Shown in pieces: positions 12,551 to 23,735 of a DNA stretch of 64,000 nucleotides. The notes under the pieces are model-generated. The model was given only the letters and a program-made list of their open reading frames with translations. It was not told the DNA's origin and ran no database searches. The stretch lies in assembly GCA_029891345.1 (NCBI GenBank), contig CM057009.1, positions 228,123,620 through 228,187,619 on the forward strand. The letters are read 5' to 3'. The translations under genes were made by a program, and so were the position numbers. The DNA is from Dryococelus australis (taxonomy: Eukaryota; Arthropoda; Insecta; Phasmatodea; Phasmatidae). The stretch's first letter is position 1. Every line of letters starts with the position of its first letter.

Positions 12551-13140
12551 TGATGAGCGGGAAAGCAGCATCCCTTAAATAGACCCACATGCCGGGCAGC
12601 CATTTGACGGCACTTGACTGGACCTTTGGGGGAGAAATGTCCTAGATAGGTACGATGAAGAATTTTGTGATGTTTTTTTGGGTAGGGCCCCAGCTTAGGG
12701 AGAGCACAATGGTGCAGAGGTTGTGTGGTCGATGGCCTGCGGGTTGTCCCCCAATGTCGTCCACTTCTGGAAGTACTGCTGCTGTAGACCTTGCTGCTCT
12801 ATCCTGGAAATTCCTGATTTAATAGGGGCTGTTGACCTCCCCACACCATTAATTAATACATAGTTCGGTGCATCTTTATAGGTTAAATGGCCGAGATATG
12901 ACCAGAGATTAATAATAACGCAGCTTTGAATATACGTTGATTTTTAACCTTATGGTCCCCTCACAGGGCAGTTATACTTACAGTTCGCCGTTAAAGTGGG
13001 CGACCACTTATACAGAAATAAAAATGTGCATGGTCTGTGTAGAATAATAAATGCATCATACGCTCTGGCCTTGAACAAATGAACCAGAGATGTGGGGTTC
13101 TGCTTGCTCTGGGATAATAAAAACAAAGGTTCTTGGCCGA
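12551..13140 (+). repeat. R1 part of composite repeat R1-R2, copy 1
   Basis: This matches 18800-19430 and, inverted, 29965-30493. Shared anchors include gcacttgactgga, gggccccagct, gatggcctgcgg, gtagaccttgctgctct, gcgaccactta or gtgaccacttatacag, and aaccagagatgtg. In the other two copies R1 runs straight into R2. Here a 1.7-kb stretch separates them. Confidence 0.85.
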
Positions 13141-14852
13141 TTCCCTTATATCCCACAGCCTCGCTTAGGGATTGAGTGTTTGTCATTCCCAGGCACATTT
13201 TTTATTGGGTAATTTTGTATACCTCTTTAGGAGAGTATTATTCTCCTTTGTGGCAAAACTTTGTGGATTTCGTACACCTAACTGTGTTTATTTTTTTGTG
13301 TAATGCTAAATGTATCTGTAAATCAAAGTGAATTTCCGGTAGTCATTGTGTCTGTGACTAAAGCCTCGTGCATATGTTTGTGAATGTAATTTAGTTAGAT
13401 TTTAATTTGGTTTGTGTGGTATAATTCACTTGAAGTACCTTACTTCTGTATTTACTTAAAGCTTGGTTTTCACGAGGTGAATTTCCGAATTCATTATAAC
13501 AGTTACAAGAAATTCTTGCCACAAATTAATATTTTTGTGAGTATATTATTGTTTAATATTTTACTCTGTGAACCATTATCTCTATAGAGTTCGCCCTAAC
13601 TGTTAGCGATGAGACCATTTATCGGATTTCATTATTATTTTGTAATAAAAGCTTATTGCTTTATATTTATCGGTAAAGGAATATTTAAACTTGTCAATTA
13701 TGCTAATGTCTTTGTAATTTTTTGTCATAAGCCAAACGTAATTTTAGCTAGTATTTATTTGTTATTATCGAAATATTGTACTTTGTTCCGATTGGCGACT
13801 CTCCAAATCGATTATCGTTAAAGCACTCCTTCATAAAGGTCACTTTAGTCCTTTTCCAAGAACCAAACGGCGTGAACACATTTCTTCAAATTTAGCTCCT
13901 GCTGTTCTACTTTATTTAATATGATATCCTTCCATTCACCGCTGCGGCGGTTCTCCACTCGGCACCTCGATGCTTGGCAATGGCTATTATGAAAGTGTTA
14001 TCTGCTGCCCGATGTCCCTGGCGTGACATTGAATATGTCGTGAAACTTCACCACATGATGTCCTACTTGATTTAACTGCTGTCTGCACCGGATCGTCCCA
14101 TCATGGGCTACCTTTCGACAACAAAGCCATGAAAATTTACCTTTTTTTGTAGATAGAAAATGTTGTGCATGTGTTGTTTCCAGGCCTTCGCGAACACTTT
14201 AATTACCAACCTTTAATCATTTAACGCCCTGAAAAGTTGGTTTCAACACTAAGTCTTCTTTTGGACAGTTGCCAGTTGAATATTTAAGCATCAGAGAGTA
14301 TGTTAATAAAAATGAATGTAAAACAATGTAAGAAAAAGGCTATCATCAAACTACTGACCTTTTAGGCAAGGTCAGTTATCCATCTTGTTTTGTTCAGTTG
14401 TAACGATTTATTTGTAATGAATATTTTTTAGATTACTAGGGGATCGCCAAGCAATACATTTGCAAAGAAACTTAACATTTTTTATGGGACACATTCTGTT
14501 TAATTTATGCAAGAATTTGAGTGAAATAGTACATGAAAAGATATTATCGAGTTGTTGAATATCAGAGATTTTATCATTGTTAATATATATCTGGAAATTA
14601 AAATGTGTTGTATTAACCTTTTCACTCAAGAACCACAGTAAATTATATATAAGTTTTTTCAACAAATTGTAGTGCATGAGATCTTAAGAGTTCGGCCTGG
14701 TTGTTTCATTCCTTATTAATTGTGTACACACTCGTGACCATCAAGGTCCATTATTTTGACGTATTGTGCCTGTGTTGGGGTAACATTTTGAAAGAAAGGG
14801 TTTGGTGTGGGCTACACAAAACCCTTACTTTCAAAATGTGTCTGTACCCTGG
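13141..14852 (+). mobile_element. 1.7-kb insertion between R1 and R2, class uncertain
   Basis: Copies 2 and 3 of R1-R2 have only about 50 bp between the two parts. This copy has 1.7 kb, so the extra DNA is an insertion or a retained segment lost elsewhere. It is AT-rich with no recognised ORF; the 13609-13821 and 14408-14677 frames show no domain. A long hairpin sits close to its right edge (14783-14839), and CTGG follows ten bases later. Hairpin plus CTRR recalls a Helitron 3' end. The base after CTGG is C rather than T and the left edge is not defined, so I do not assign a class. Confidence 0.45.
14783..14839 (+). other. 57-nt near-perfect hairpin
   Basis: The left arm acattttgaaagaaagggtt pairs with the right arm aacccttactttcaaaatgt with one mismatch. 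The inner bases gtgt and acac also pair, leaving a five-base loop. It could be a transposon terminal hairpin or a chance structure. Nothing shows that it is an RNA gene. Confidence 0.7.
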
Positions 14853-15290
14853 CACATGGTTAATGGTGAATCAAACGATGAAGGCCCGGAGCAGCGCGAC
14901 GTGACCACCCTACGACAATGTTCGGACTCTACTAATATGGAGTTATGGCGCGGAGCCCGCTGGTTGGCTGGTATTACCGCCTTGGATCATGTGACCTTGG
15001 TCGGCATACAACATAATATTAATAATGAACTGAAATGGCACATGTCCATGCAAATGAGGCGAACACTCTACCCATTAATTTGTAAACAAACAAAACCCTT
15101 CGATCAAATATATATATATTAGGATCGTGGCATGCAGGTTTGCCACACAAAACTTAACCGGTAATTGGTGATTACATTTGAAGTGAGCCAGAGACTGGCG
15201 GGATGTATCCCGAGTACAGCTTATTAACTAAACAAACCTTCAACCCTAGTTAAAATCTGTGGCATCTAATAAAACACATCAAATATTTAT
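14853..15290 (+). repeat. R2 part of composite repeat R1-R2, copy 1
   Basis: This matches 19485-19915 and, inverted, 29475-29940. Shared anchors include ccggagcagcgcga, gagcccgctggttggctgg, ttggatcatgtgacct, acataatattaataatgaac, tcgtggcatgca and gccacacaaaactt. It is non-coding; the 106-residue plus-strand frame across it is not conserved as protein in the other copies. Confidence 0.85.
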
Positions 15291-15990
15291 AGGTTTGAAT
15301 ACAAGTGGTGTTAGGAAATAATTCGACATGTTGTTTACACTGGTGCCATTCTGTGGTGTCGGTACATCTCTATAGAGTCATTTGGAAACATTCAGAACCC
15401 CCAACTTTCCCAACTGCATGTGAAGTCACATGATAAAAATGTATCCACCTTGTTATGCTATTCTATTGCACTAACCTACCTCTTAGTTTCCGTGCATCTA
15501 TCACACCATGTGAGAACACACTGACGTATTTAAATAATAAAAAATAAAACACAACACTCTTATAACTAACATAGCAGTTGGCAACTCCCTTGGTACTTAC
15601 ATGCAGGGATTGGAACACAAGACAAATAATGAAACAGACACACGTGTACACAACATAACTCTTAATTGCACATCAAACACTGATCGAGAATAATAATAAG
15701 AATATTTAACGCCGTTGGAATGCATTAGTGCACATTGTGCACTAAATGAAATACATTTTACTAAGCAGTGCAAAAATGAAATAGAAACACAACACCTATG
15801 ATGCTCTCTCACATGTAAACAAAACCACATGTCATTCCTAACCCTTCAATTAATAAAACATAGCACTGACATCTCACATGCATACACATGGCACTCGGTG
15901 ACAGGAGCACTGTGATCATGTAGGCCGTGGACTAACTTCATAGAGCATGTGGCAAACGGACTTGAGGCTCGTGGCTGATGTCAAATGCCT
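15291..15990 (+). repeat. interspersed repeat R3, copy 1
   Basis: This 700-bp AT-rich sequence reappears inverted at 20466-21238. Anchors (this strand) include ctgtggtgtcg, catgtgaagt, cttggtacttac, cactgatcgagaataa, aggagcactgtgatca and ggctcgtggctgatgtca. It directly follows R2 here but is inverted and separated from R2 by satellite at the second locus. No coding sequence is recognised. Confidence 0.8.
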
Positions 15991-18799
15991 CCTCCTCAGG
16001 AGACAGTTTGTGCACGCGATGTTTGCTCTTCAACAGAAACTTGTGGCCGGCAGACGAAGATCCTTTTACGGCCGCAGGTTGTAGGTGTTAATCACTTCTC
16101 TGCTGCTGCTCCTCTTCTCATAGATGGTGGCCCCATGTAGCTGCTTTCGACTGCAAATACCCGCACGTTGAACACGTGGCTCATCGGATGACACAAATGC
16201 GTTTGTTGCTTCAGTGGAAGGGGAGAGGTATGTTACCCTGACCTCGTCTCATCACTGCTGCTGTTCCTCGATCGTTGCGAATGACGGTTGCGTCGTGTTA
16301 CGCATAGGTCGCTGCTGTCGCGCGGATCCTGCGAGGCCAACCTAGAGGCTTATTAACTCACTGAGAGCACATGAGACACAGGGCTTCTGTGAGGCGTCAT
16401 GGTGCTACCAGGCGGGAATGTCATAAGGTAGCTATTTTTTGCTGCAGATGGTCCAGCAGTCATGCTGTCAGTTGTGTCTCTGGTGACAGCTTTCGCTGGC
16501 GGGAAAAAAATTGGCAGGTTGAAATCCGCTGTAGTGGCGCTTTTAGAGGCACCCCCATTGGACGTGGGAGAGTCGGGCGATCTTTCTATCAGTGCACTTG
16601 GCACACTCACTTTCTGTGCGGTGTTTTCCTTTCGTCCTGAGCTCTTGATTTGTGATGTGAGGAAGATGGATGCATTGCTGTCCTGTTGGCATGACGATCC
16701 CCGTACACGATGTTGTTGAAATCCGGCATAATGAATAAATAGTGGGGGAGGGAGGGTGTGCAGTTCCCCTGCACATCTTACAGTGATGCAAAGTGTTTTG
16801 TTGACAACACGGCCGAGTGCAAACAAAACACACGTGATTAGATGATGTATACACTGTCAGCTCTGAACCGCAGGCGTGAATAATGTTCAGATGAGTTTCA
16901 TTTTGCCGGGATCGGAATGTTATCTCCGTTCAACTGTCACAATGTTTATGCATTGATTTCAGGCCGTGACGGCCTGGACACTGGTTTTATCTTTATATGC
17001 AGAAACGTGCTATGTAGCCGTGTGAAATCCGAGTGCTTTTCATACATTAAGCAGGGCACATTGAGTCTGCAATTTTCAGCTGCACTGCAGCGAAAACGTA
17101 CACACAATTGCCTGCACGATCGCTATTGCTTGCTGCCAGACAATGAATGTTTATGTTTCCGCCATTGTTAAGGTGGTTGCATACCATGTACACGTTTTGC
17201 ACCCGAAATGTTATTCAGACCTACCGTACGATTTCAGTTTGTTCAGTGGTGAGAGAACATATCGATGCTTGTTGCGGAATTTTGGCATTCTTACTCATCC
17301 AATCGCACTGCGTCGCTGTGTGTCAGACGGTACAAAGGATGGACTTCCGCATTTGATTGCGGATTCATTTTGCCAGTGATACCTCGTAACTGGGCAGTAT
17401 CTGCAGCGGTACAGTGGTCGTGATGTTTGTGGCGGAGTCCCGCATTCCGCTACAGTACTGGGATGCGTGATCAGAGTCGACTCGTTTTTGCACTCAGGCA
17501 CACACTGGGTTGGCGAATCAGCTGCAGCCAGTATTGATTTTTCACACTCTTTGCGTTTCACGTTGTTTACCAATGCCAAGGTGGTCGTGGCAGCGTGTTG
17601 TGCTCTGGCTGCTGACAGTTTATTTGTATTGGAAAGTGGCATTGGGGTTGTCACAATGCATGGCGATGTGGCTGATAAAGTTGACTCGGTTTGTCGTAAT
17701 GGCTGAAGTGCTGGAACTTGTATCTTTTGCGGTGCAAATTATAATGTTTGGTCTTTTTTCACCACACTGTTGCATTTCAAATAAATTATTGATGGTGGCT
17801 GCTGACCTTCTTTTGGTAAGAAAATGGGTTTATTTATGTGCCAATTTTTCTAGTCGATGTACATGCTGTTTTAACGCTGGCTCGTAAGCGAGGCGGCATT
17901 GAAGGCAAGTGCGTGTGCGAAACGACTTGCCGTGGGTGATGCAGGCTTGAAGATTTTGGTTTCCCGGTGTATGTCCCTTGTTGTTGATATCCATTCTGGG
18001 TCATATAGGATTGGTGTTGATGACAACTGCAGCAGGGATGGTGGCAGTAAATATGTCCAAGCCCTCGCGTTTTATTTTTCCGCACTGTTGGGATGTTACG
18101 GACTGCAAGTTAAACTGAAAAACCATGTTGGTTGTTTCATGCGGGTGCACGATGCAGATGTATTCTGTCATGGCAGCCCGACACTGTAGTGTCTGTTGTC
18201 CTCCTAGACATACTTGCTTACACTCGGACACTTACACTTGGCCACCAACACTTGCGGCTGTCACCCACATGTCACAGTGCCGAAAGGGTGGTTCCCTGCC
18301 CGAATGGTGCGGCATGGTGGGAGGAGGGTTGCAGGTGTTGCGCTCCCCTTGTTCCTGACGTCATGGGCTGATGTAATCAAAAACATGATGCGCAGGACCA
18401 AGATGGCGGTATTTGCGATGCTGTTGTTATTCAGATTTTGGCACCAACTTGTCGTTGCTGTCATTTGGTATCCGCTTGTGGTCTAGAAGTGGCATAAAAA
18501 ATGATACTTGGGAGAAATTTGACAATAGCAAAACTGAGAAAAAAAACCGAATGTTCAATTGGACTCTAACAGCCGTGAACACATGGTCACATGGAATGTG
18601 TACATAGAACAGGAATACAGGACATGTATAATTGATGAAATTAAGTATAAGCTGCACGTGGGAAAATATGGAGTTATTTTGCAGGCAGGAAAAGGGCGGG
18701 AAGTGGTTTGTGATTGTTAATCCCCTAGTTGGGAATGTCAATTGACATAGGAAAGAGATGTCTTTGATGAATATATGTGATAAGCCACACTTGGGTAAG
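15991..18799. other. mixed-composition stretch, no gene recognised
   Basis: This part is richer in G+C than its surroundings and rich in CA/TG words. Minus-strand frames (16353-16826, 157 residues; 17295-17654; 17834-18085) are high in Gln, His, Ser, Thr and Pro, as is the interior of the R4 element (23736-27542). They show no motif that I recognise. A decayed Gag-like ORF of a non-autonomous element is possible but unproven. 18490-18799 is AT-rich and featureless. Confidence 0.4.
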
Positions 18800-19915
18800 A
18801 CAATTGGTGAGCAGTAAAGCGGCATCCCTCAAATAGCAAGTGTAGGGTAGTCAATTGATGGCACTTGACTGGACCATTGGGGGAGAAAGGTACTGGATAA
18901 GTACGATGAAGAATTCCGTAAGGTTTTCCAGGTAGGGCCCCAGCTCAGGGAGAGCACGATGATGCAGATGTCTTGTGGCCGATGGCCTGCGGCTTGTCCC
19001 TCAATGTCCTCCGCCTCTAAAAGTATTGCTGCTGTAGACCTTGCTGCTCTAAATTATTGAAATGCATGGTCTAGTGGGGGTTCTTCGTCTCCCCTGACAT
19101 CACTCACTCGCAAAGGATAAAGGCCTCTCCACGCCAATAATAAAAAGTATCTATACTTCGATACAACTTTATAGGTTATTTGGCTGAGACACGACCAGAG
19201 TTAATTAATAATGCAGCTTTTAACATACATTGATTTATTTACCGTAAATCCATTTCACAGGGCCGTTATGCTTACTGTTCTAAAATCAAGTGGGTGACCA
19301 CTTATACAGATAGCAAAAGGTGCATGGCCTGTGTGGAATTATAAATGCAAGTTACGCACTGGCCTTGAAGAAATAAACCAGAGATGTGAGATGCTGCTCA
19401 CTCCAGGATAATAAAATCAAAGGTTCGAATTATTAATGTCAATTAAACTGAATTGAAACTGAACTGAATTAAATTAAATTGAAACGGTGAATCAAACAAT
19501 GGAGGTCCGGAGCAGCGCGAAGTCGCGACCACCCCACGACAAAGTTCGGACACAGCTACTATGGAGTTATGGCATGGAGCCCGCTGGTTGGCTGGTTCTC
19601 CCGCCTTGGATCATGTGACCTAGGTCGGCTTACAACATAATATTAATAATGAACTGAAATGGCTCGTGGCCATTCAAATGAGGTCTAACCATTACTGCGT
19701 AAACATACAAAAAACCTTAAATAAAAGATATATATTAAAATGTTAGGGTCGTGGCATGCAGAGTTGCCACACAAAACTTAACCTGCAATTGGCGAATACA
19801 TCTGAAGTGAGCCAGAGGCTCGCGGGATGGTTATCGAGTACAACTTATTATGCAAACAAACATTTTATCCTAGTAAAAATCTGAGACACATAGTAAAACA
19901 CTTCAAAAATTATAG
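18800..19915 (+). repeat. composite repeat R1-R2, copy 2 (contiguous)
   Basis: This is the most complete copy. R1 runs to about 19430, a 50-bp A/T-rich link follows, and R2 runs from 19485 to 19915, where satellite block C begins. The 1.1-kb length, lack of ORFs and aataaa-like words fit a solo LTR or another non-autonomous repeat. I could not confirm ends or a target duplication. Confidence 0.85.
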
Positions 19916-20465
19916 ACCATTTGACACACGGTAAGGTTGGTACTTGGGATATATGCCGTGCGGTGAATAAGGCACATCTGTGTAAATGAAACTCGGCGAG
20001 ACTGACCCAGAGGTTTAGTTGACTCATGGTAAGCATGGTACTTGGAGCAAATGCCGTGCCGTGAGGATGGCACAGCAGTTTTTATAACATTCGACGAGAC
20101 TGGCACAGTGGTGCAGTTCACAAATTTCAGCTTTGTACTCGGAGCAAATGTCACACGGAGAGAATGGCAGAGAAATGTATATGGAAGCCAGCGGGAATGA
20201 CACAGAAGTGCAATAGACACATGGCAAGCTTTGTACTTGGAATAAACATTGTGCAGTGAGGATGGCACATCTGTGTATATATATCTCGGAGAGATTGACA
20301 CAGCAGTGCAGTTAACAAACTGAGTTTTTTACTCGGGGTAAATGTCGCGTGGAGAGAATGGTACAGCAGTGTATATGGTGCTCGGCGACTCAGACACAGA
20401 GGTACAGTGGACACATGTTGTCTTGGTACTGGCAGCAAATGTCACACAGCGAGACTGGCAGATTT
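19916..20465 (+). repeat. 98-bp satellite, block C
   Basis: Between five and six units lie between R2 (left) and inverted R3 (right). Minus-strand ORFs such as 19903-20301 are satellite artefacts. Confidence 0.93.
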
Positions 20466-21238
20466 GTTTACATGGTGACGTCAGCCACGAGCCTCAAATC
20501 CGTTTCTCACGCCCTCCATGAAGTTAGTCCACCATCCATGTGATCACAGTGCTCCTATGACTGAGTTCCTTACGTGTGCATGGAGATGCCAGTGCTATAT
20601 TTATTTTATTGAGGTGTTAGTAATTATATGTGATTATGTTTACATGTGAGAAAACAACATTAGTGTCGTGTTTCTATTTAATTTTTTCACTGCTTAGAAA
20701 AGTTCTTTTCATTTAGTGCACAATGAACAATAATGCATTCGAACTGCGTTAAATTATCTTTTATTTTTATTCTCGATCACTGTTTGATGGACAATTAAAG
20801 ATAATGTTGTGTACACAAGGGTTCATGTACACGTGTGTCTGTTTGTTTAAATATCCTGGGTTCCTATCCCTGCACATAAGTACCAAGGCAGTTGTCTAGT
20901 GCAATGTTGGTTATTAGAGTGTTGTGTTGTGTTTATTATTATTTATTTTAAAATGTCAGTGTGTTCTCACGTGGTGTGTTGTATTCGCACCGAGTACCCA
21001 CATGTGTTTGTTTACGTTTGCCGTATTGCACGGAAACTAAGAGGTATGCTAGCGCCATATAATAACATAACAAGATGGAAATATTTTTATCATGTAACTT
21101 CACATGCAGTAGGGAAATATGGGGGTCCCGAATTTTTCCAAATGAATCCATACATATGTAGCGACACCACAGAATACTAACAGTGTAAACCACGTGGCGA
21201 ATTAATTCTGAACCCTACTTGTATTTAAATCTATAATT
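20466..21238 (-). repeat. interspersed repeat R3, copy 2 (inverted)
   Basis: This is the reverse complement of 15291-15990 with substitutions and small indels. Similarity starts at 'cagccacgagcctcaaat' and ends near 'acttgtatttaaatctata'. Confidence 0.8.
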
Positions 21239-21549
21239 GGATCGTATCTGCACAATGAAACTGAGAAAATCGTAGTTAAAGATAATCTTCAATAATCAAT
21301 TTACAAGGTGCTGTTGACTGCCAATATTCACAACCAACACTCTTTCTTCATCAAAAAGTATTTATATCCAATTTTCAAAAAACGTTAAGTAGTATTTCTC
21401 AATCTATAACAATAACTAATAATATATTGTGAGTTGGTTCCTTTCTGTAGAATGGAACATTCGTGTGTAATTTATTCTATTGTATGATTTAAGTAACATT
21501 GTAATGTAATAATAAAATAATGGAATATGGAAACAAATTTTTACATAAA

Positions 21550-21945
21550 CTAAGAAATTATTATAATTTGTTTTATGCAGTTACACATAAAATTACTAAA
21601 ACAATACAACATGCTATATGTAGTGAAGAGGGACAAAGTGGTTTGTGCCTCATATAAGCCAAGCGCCCAATATTTTTTATACTGTTTTTTACTGGCTTCT
21701 GTTTGCAGTCTCTCATTGTACTTTTGAGAGCATTTGCATTGGTAATATTTGAAAGATTTCACAACATTTACACCTTTATAAGTGTAATGTTCTTTGTTTC
21801 TATTTAGTTTTTCTTTGTTTCTTTTGATGTTTCATATTTTCTCTTGCGACCTCGTCTGGGTCGTTGAGTATATAATTTTTGTACAGAATCAGCACATATA
21901 CAATTATACTTTTCTTTATTTTTCGATATACAAAGCTCAACAATT
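21550..21945 (-). pseudogene. transposase-associated Cys-rich domain fragment
   Basis: The minus strand first reads a basic stretch (RPRRGRKRKYETSKE). A frame change follows, then YKGVNVVKSFKYYQCKCSQK with RLQTEASKKQYKKYWALGLYE downstream, ending in a hydrophobic tail at 21550. The spacing 'KGxxV...CxCxxKxxERxxxE....I/YxxYWxLGxxExQ' resembles a domain found in many arthropod transposon-derived proteins. I recognise the pattern but cannot name a Pfam family with confidence. One frameshift and a stop lie between the two parts. The rest of the protein, including any catalytic domain, is not visible nearby. It is likely a fragment of a dead DNA transposon. Confidence 0.5.
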
Positions 21946-22082
21946 TTTCTGCCATTGATTAAATTTTACTATATGTACATCTGCAATCACTTAAAAACTC
22001 ATTTAGCATACCTAAACCACCTAAACAATCTGTATTACAGTGTACGTACCTAAGAACATATAACTAATAGTATGATGCATTA

Positions 22083-23735
22083 CACCTCCAGAGGTGCTGG
22101 TGGTGTGTACATGTCCTGCCTGAGAGCAGGTGGGGAACAGGAACTGATTATATGCCAGGCGCAACGTTCGGTAAAGATAACGATTGTTGATGGGGGTCGT
22201 ACGGCCAACAGCCTACGGCGACTCCGGATACATGTTCAATATGAAGAAGAGCTGTGTGAATTTGTCTGTTATATTATATAAAGGTAAAATATTGCCTGTG
22301 GGAGCAGCTGTCGGCCACTTCGCATGGCTATATTACCACTGAATTTAACCTGCTTAAGGGAGGCAGGCCCCGTAAATGCAAAACACACTGAAATACACTT
22401 GTAAATTTGAAGGCTGCTATTAGGGCGCAGCACCCGATGAACTCAAGAGAGTTAAATCCCTTAAAACACGCTTAATTATAATATGACTGTTTTATTACCG
22501 TAACGGTACAACAGAATGATATGGCACTTGTTAATGCGTACCTTAGTTAAGCAGACCTGGTACTCTGGACCTGCTGGTGGTCGCTTCTGCTTAAAAATAA
22601 GGCACGGGCCTTAGATTGTAATTACGTAAAATGCATCCTGCGCGTATAGTCCTGGTATGTTACGTCAAGATGCAGGGAGACCTCCCCTCGGCTAAATAAA
22701 AGTACGGAAAGTTTCTTGAATTACATTAACTATGGATATGAGGAAAATGCAGCATATATTGCATTGCCCGGGGGGTGGGGGCGGGCACACCGAGCTTACC
22801 ACCTGCCCTGTTGGTTGTCTCGAGTGCTGAAGACTGATAACGACATGGCGTCGGTTTTGCCGCATGTCCGGCGAATCTGGCACCAGAATGAAAACATGAA
22901 AAAATAATGAACTTAATGAAACACATTGGTGACATACTCATGAACGCCAGAGCCCCAGATATAGCTAAGAATGTGACATTACGAGAATTTCACCGTACTT
23001 GAAGGGTGATATTAAATGAAATGTTTTCTCAGGTTGCTGATTCTCGATAGATGATTACATGTACACTCTTATAATGAACATTTTAGAATCGGCATGTGTC
23101 GTTATGTAATTAATTTCAAGAATGTGAATGGATGTGAAGACACCTGTATTTCGTAACTAAGGGCTGAACTACACCCTGTTTTCTATGGAATGTTATCGAA
23201 TCTCTATTCTGGAGCAGGCGGTTTCCCTAGTGAGTTACGGTGTAATCACTGTGAATTATGCTTTAAAATGCTCCTATTAATGAATGCTGCTAGGGAACCA
23301 CTCGTCAATTCACACTGCCTGTGGGAATATGATTCCCTGTCTTTTGAAACAACTTGGAGCCACGCCGCACTCCGAATTCGGCCAAAGGCCCGTGAACATT
23401 GCACACATCGGAAAGTCGTGGGAATAAACGGAGTCGCTTACCCCAGTGTTCCCTCCAATGGCTGTTGCGTCTAACGGTCGTGCTTCACGGGACACACTCG
23501 TTAAGGCCACATTTCCATTCATCACGAGAGTTACCTCTTGTGGTGAATCTTAAATATTATAACATGCGGCCACGTGTCACAGGGCGGCAAGAAAAGTGTA
23601 CATGCCGTTCTTGTTGACCTACACTGTTAGAGACTGCGACTTAATGTCGATCGGTCGAGTGTTGCTGTGTGGTTAATTCGTCTGTGATAGACACAAATGG
23701 GGACTAGTGACACATGGACGTCAGGAACGTGTCAA
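22083..23735 (-). repeat. R4 terminal repeat, left copy
   Basis: It matches 27543-29197 throughout. Anchors are cctgagagcaggtgggga, taaaatattgcctgtggg, cttgttaatgcgtacctta, tacatgtacactcttataat and atgtcgatcggtcgagtgtt. It has an extra segment of about 35 bp near 22365 relative to the right copy. Similarity stops at 'ggaacgtgtca'. Confidence 0.9.

Noticed and set aside
14783-14839. Hairpin as a microRNA precursor
   Set aside because: No conserved arm, copy or expression evidence; sits at the edge of a probable insertion, where a transposon hairpin is likelier.
13141-14852. Firm Helitron call
   Set aside because: CTRR-like end present but the following base is not T and the 5' TC end is not defined.
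16353-16826. 157-residue minus-strand ORF as a host exon
   Set aside because: No domain, splice context or conserved copy; low-complexity composition. Left as unassigned.
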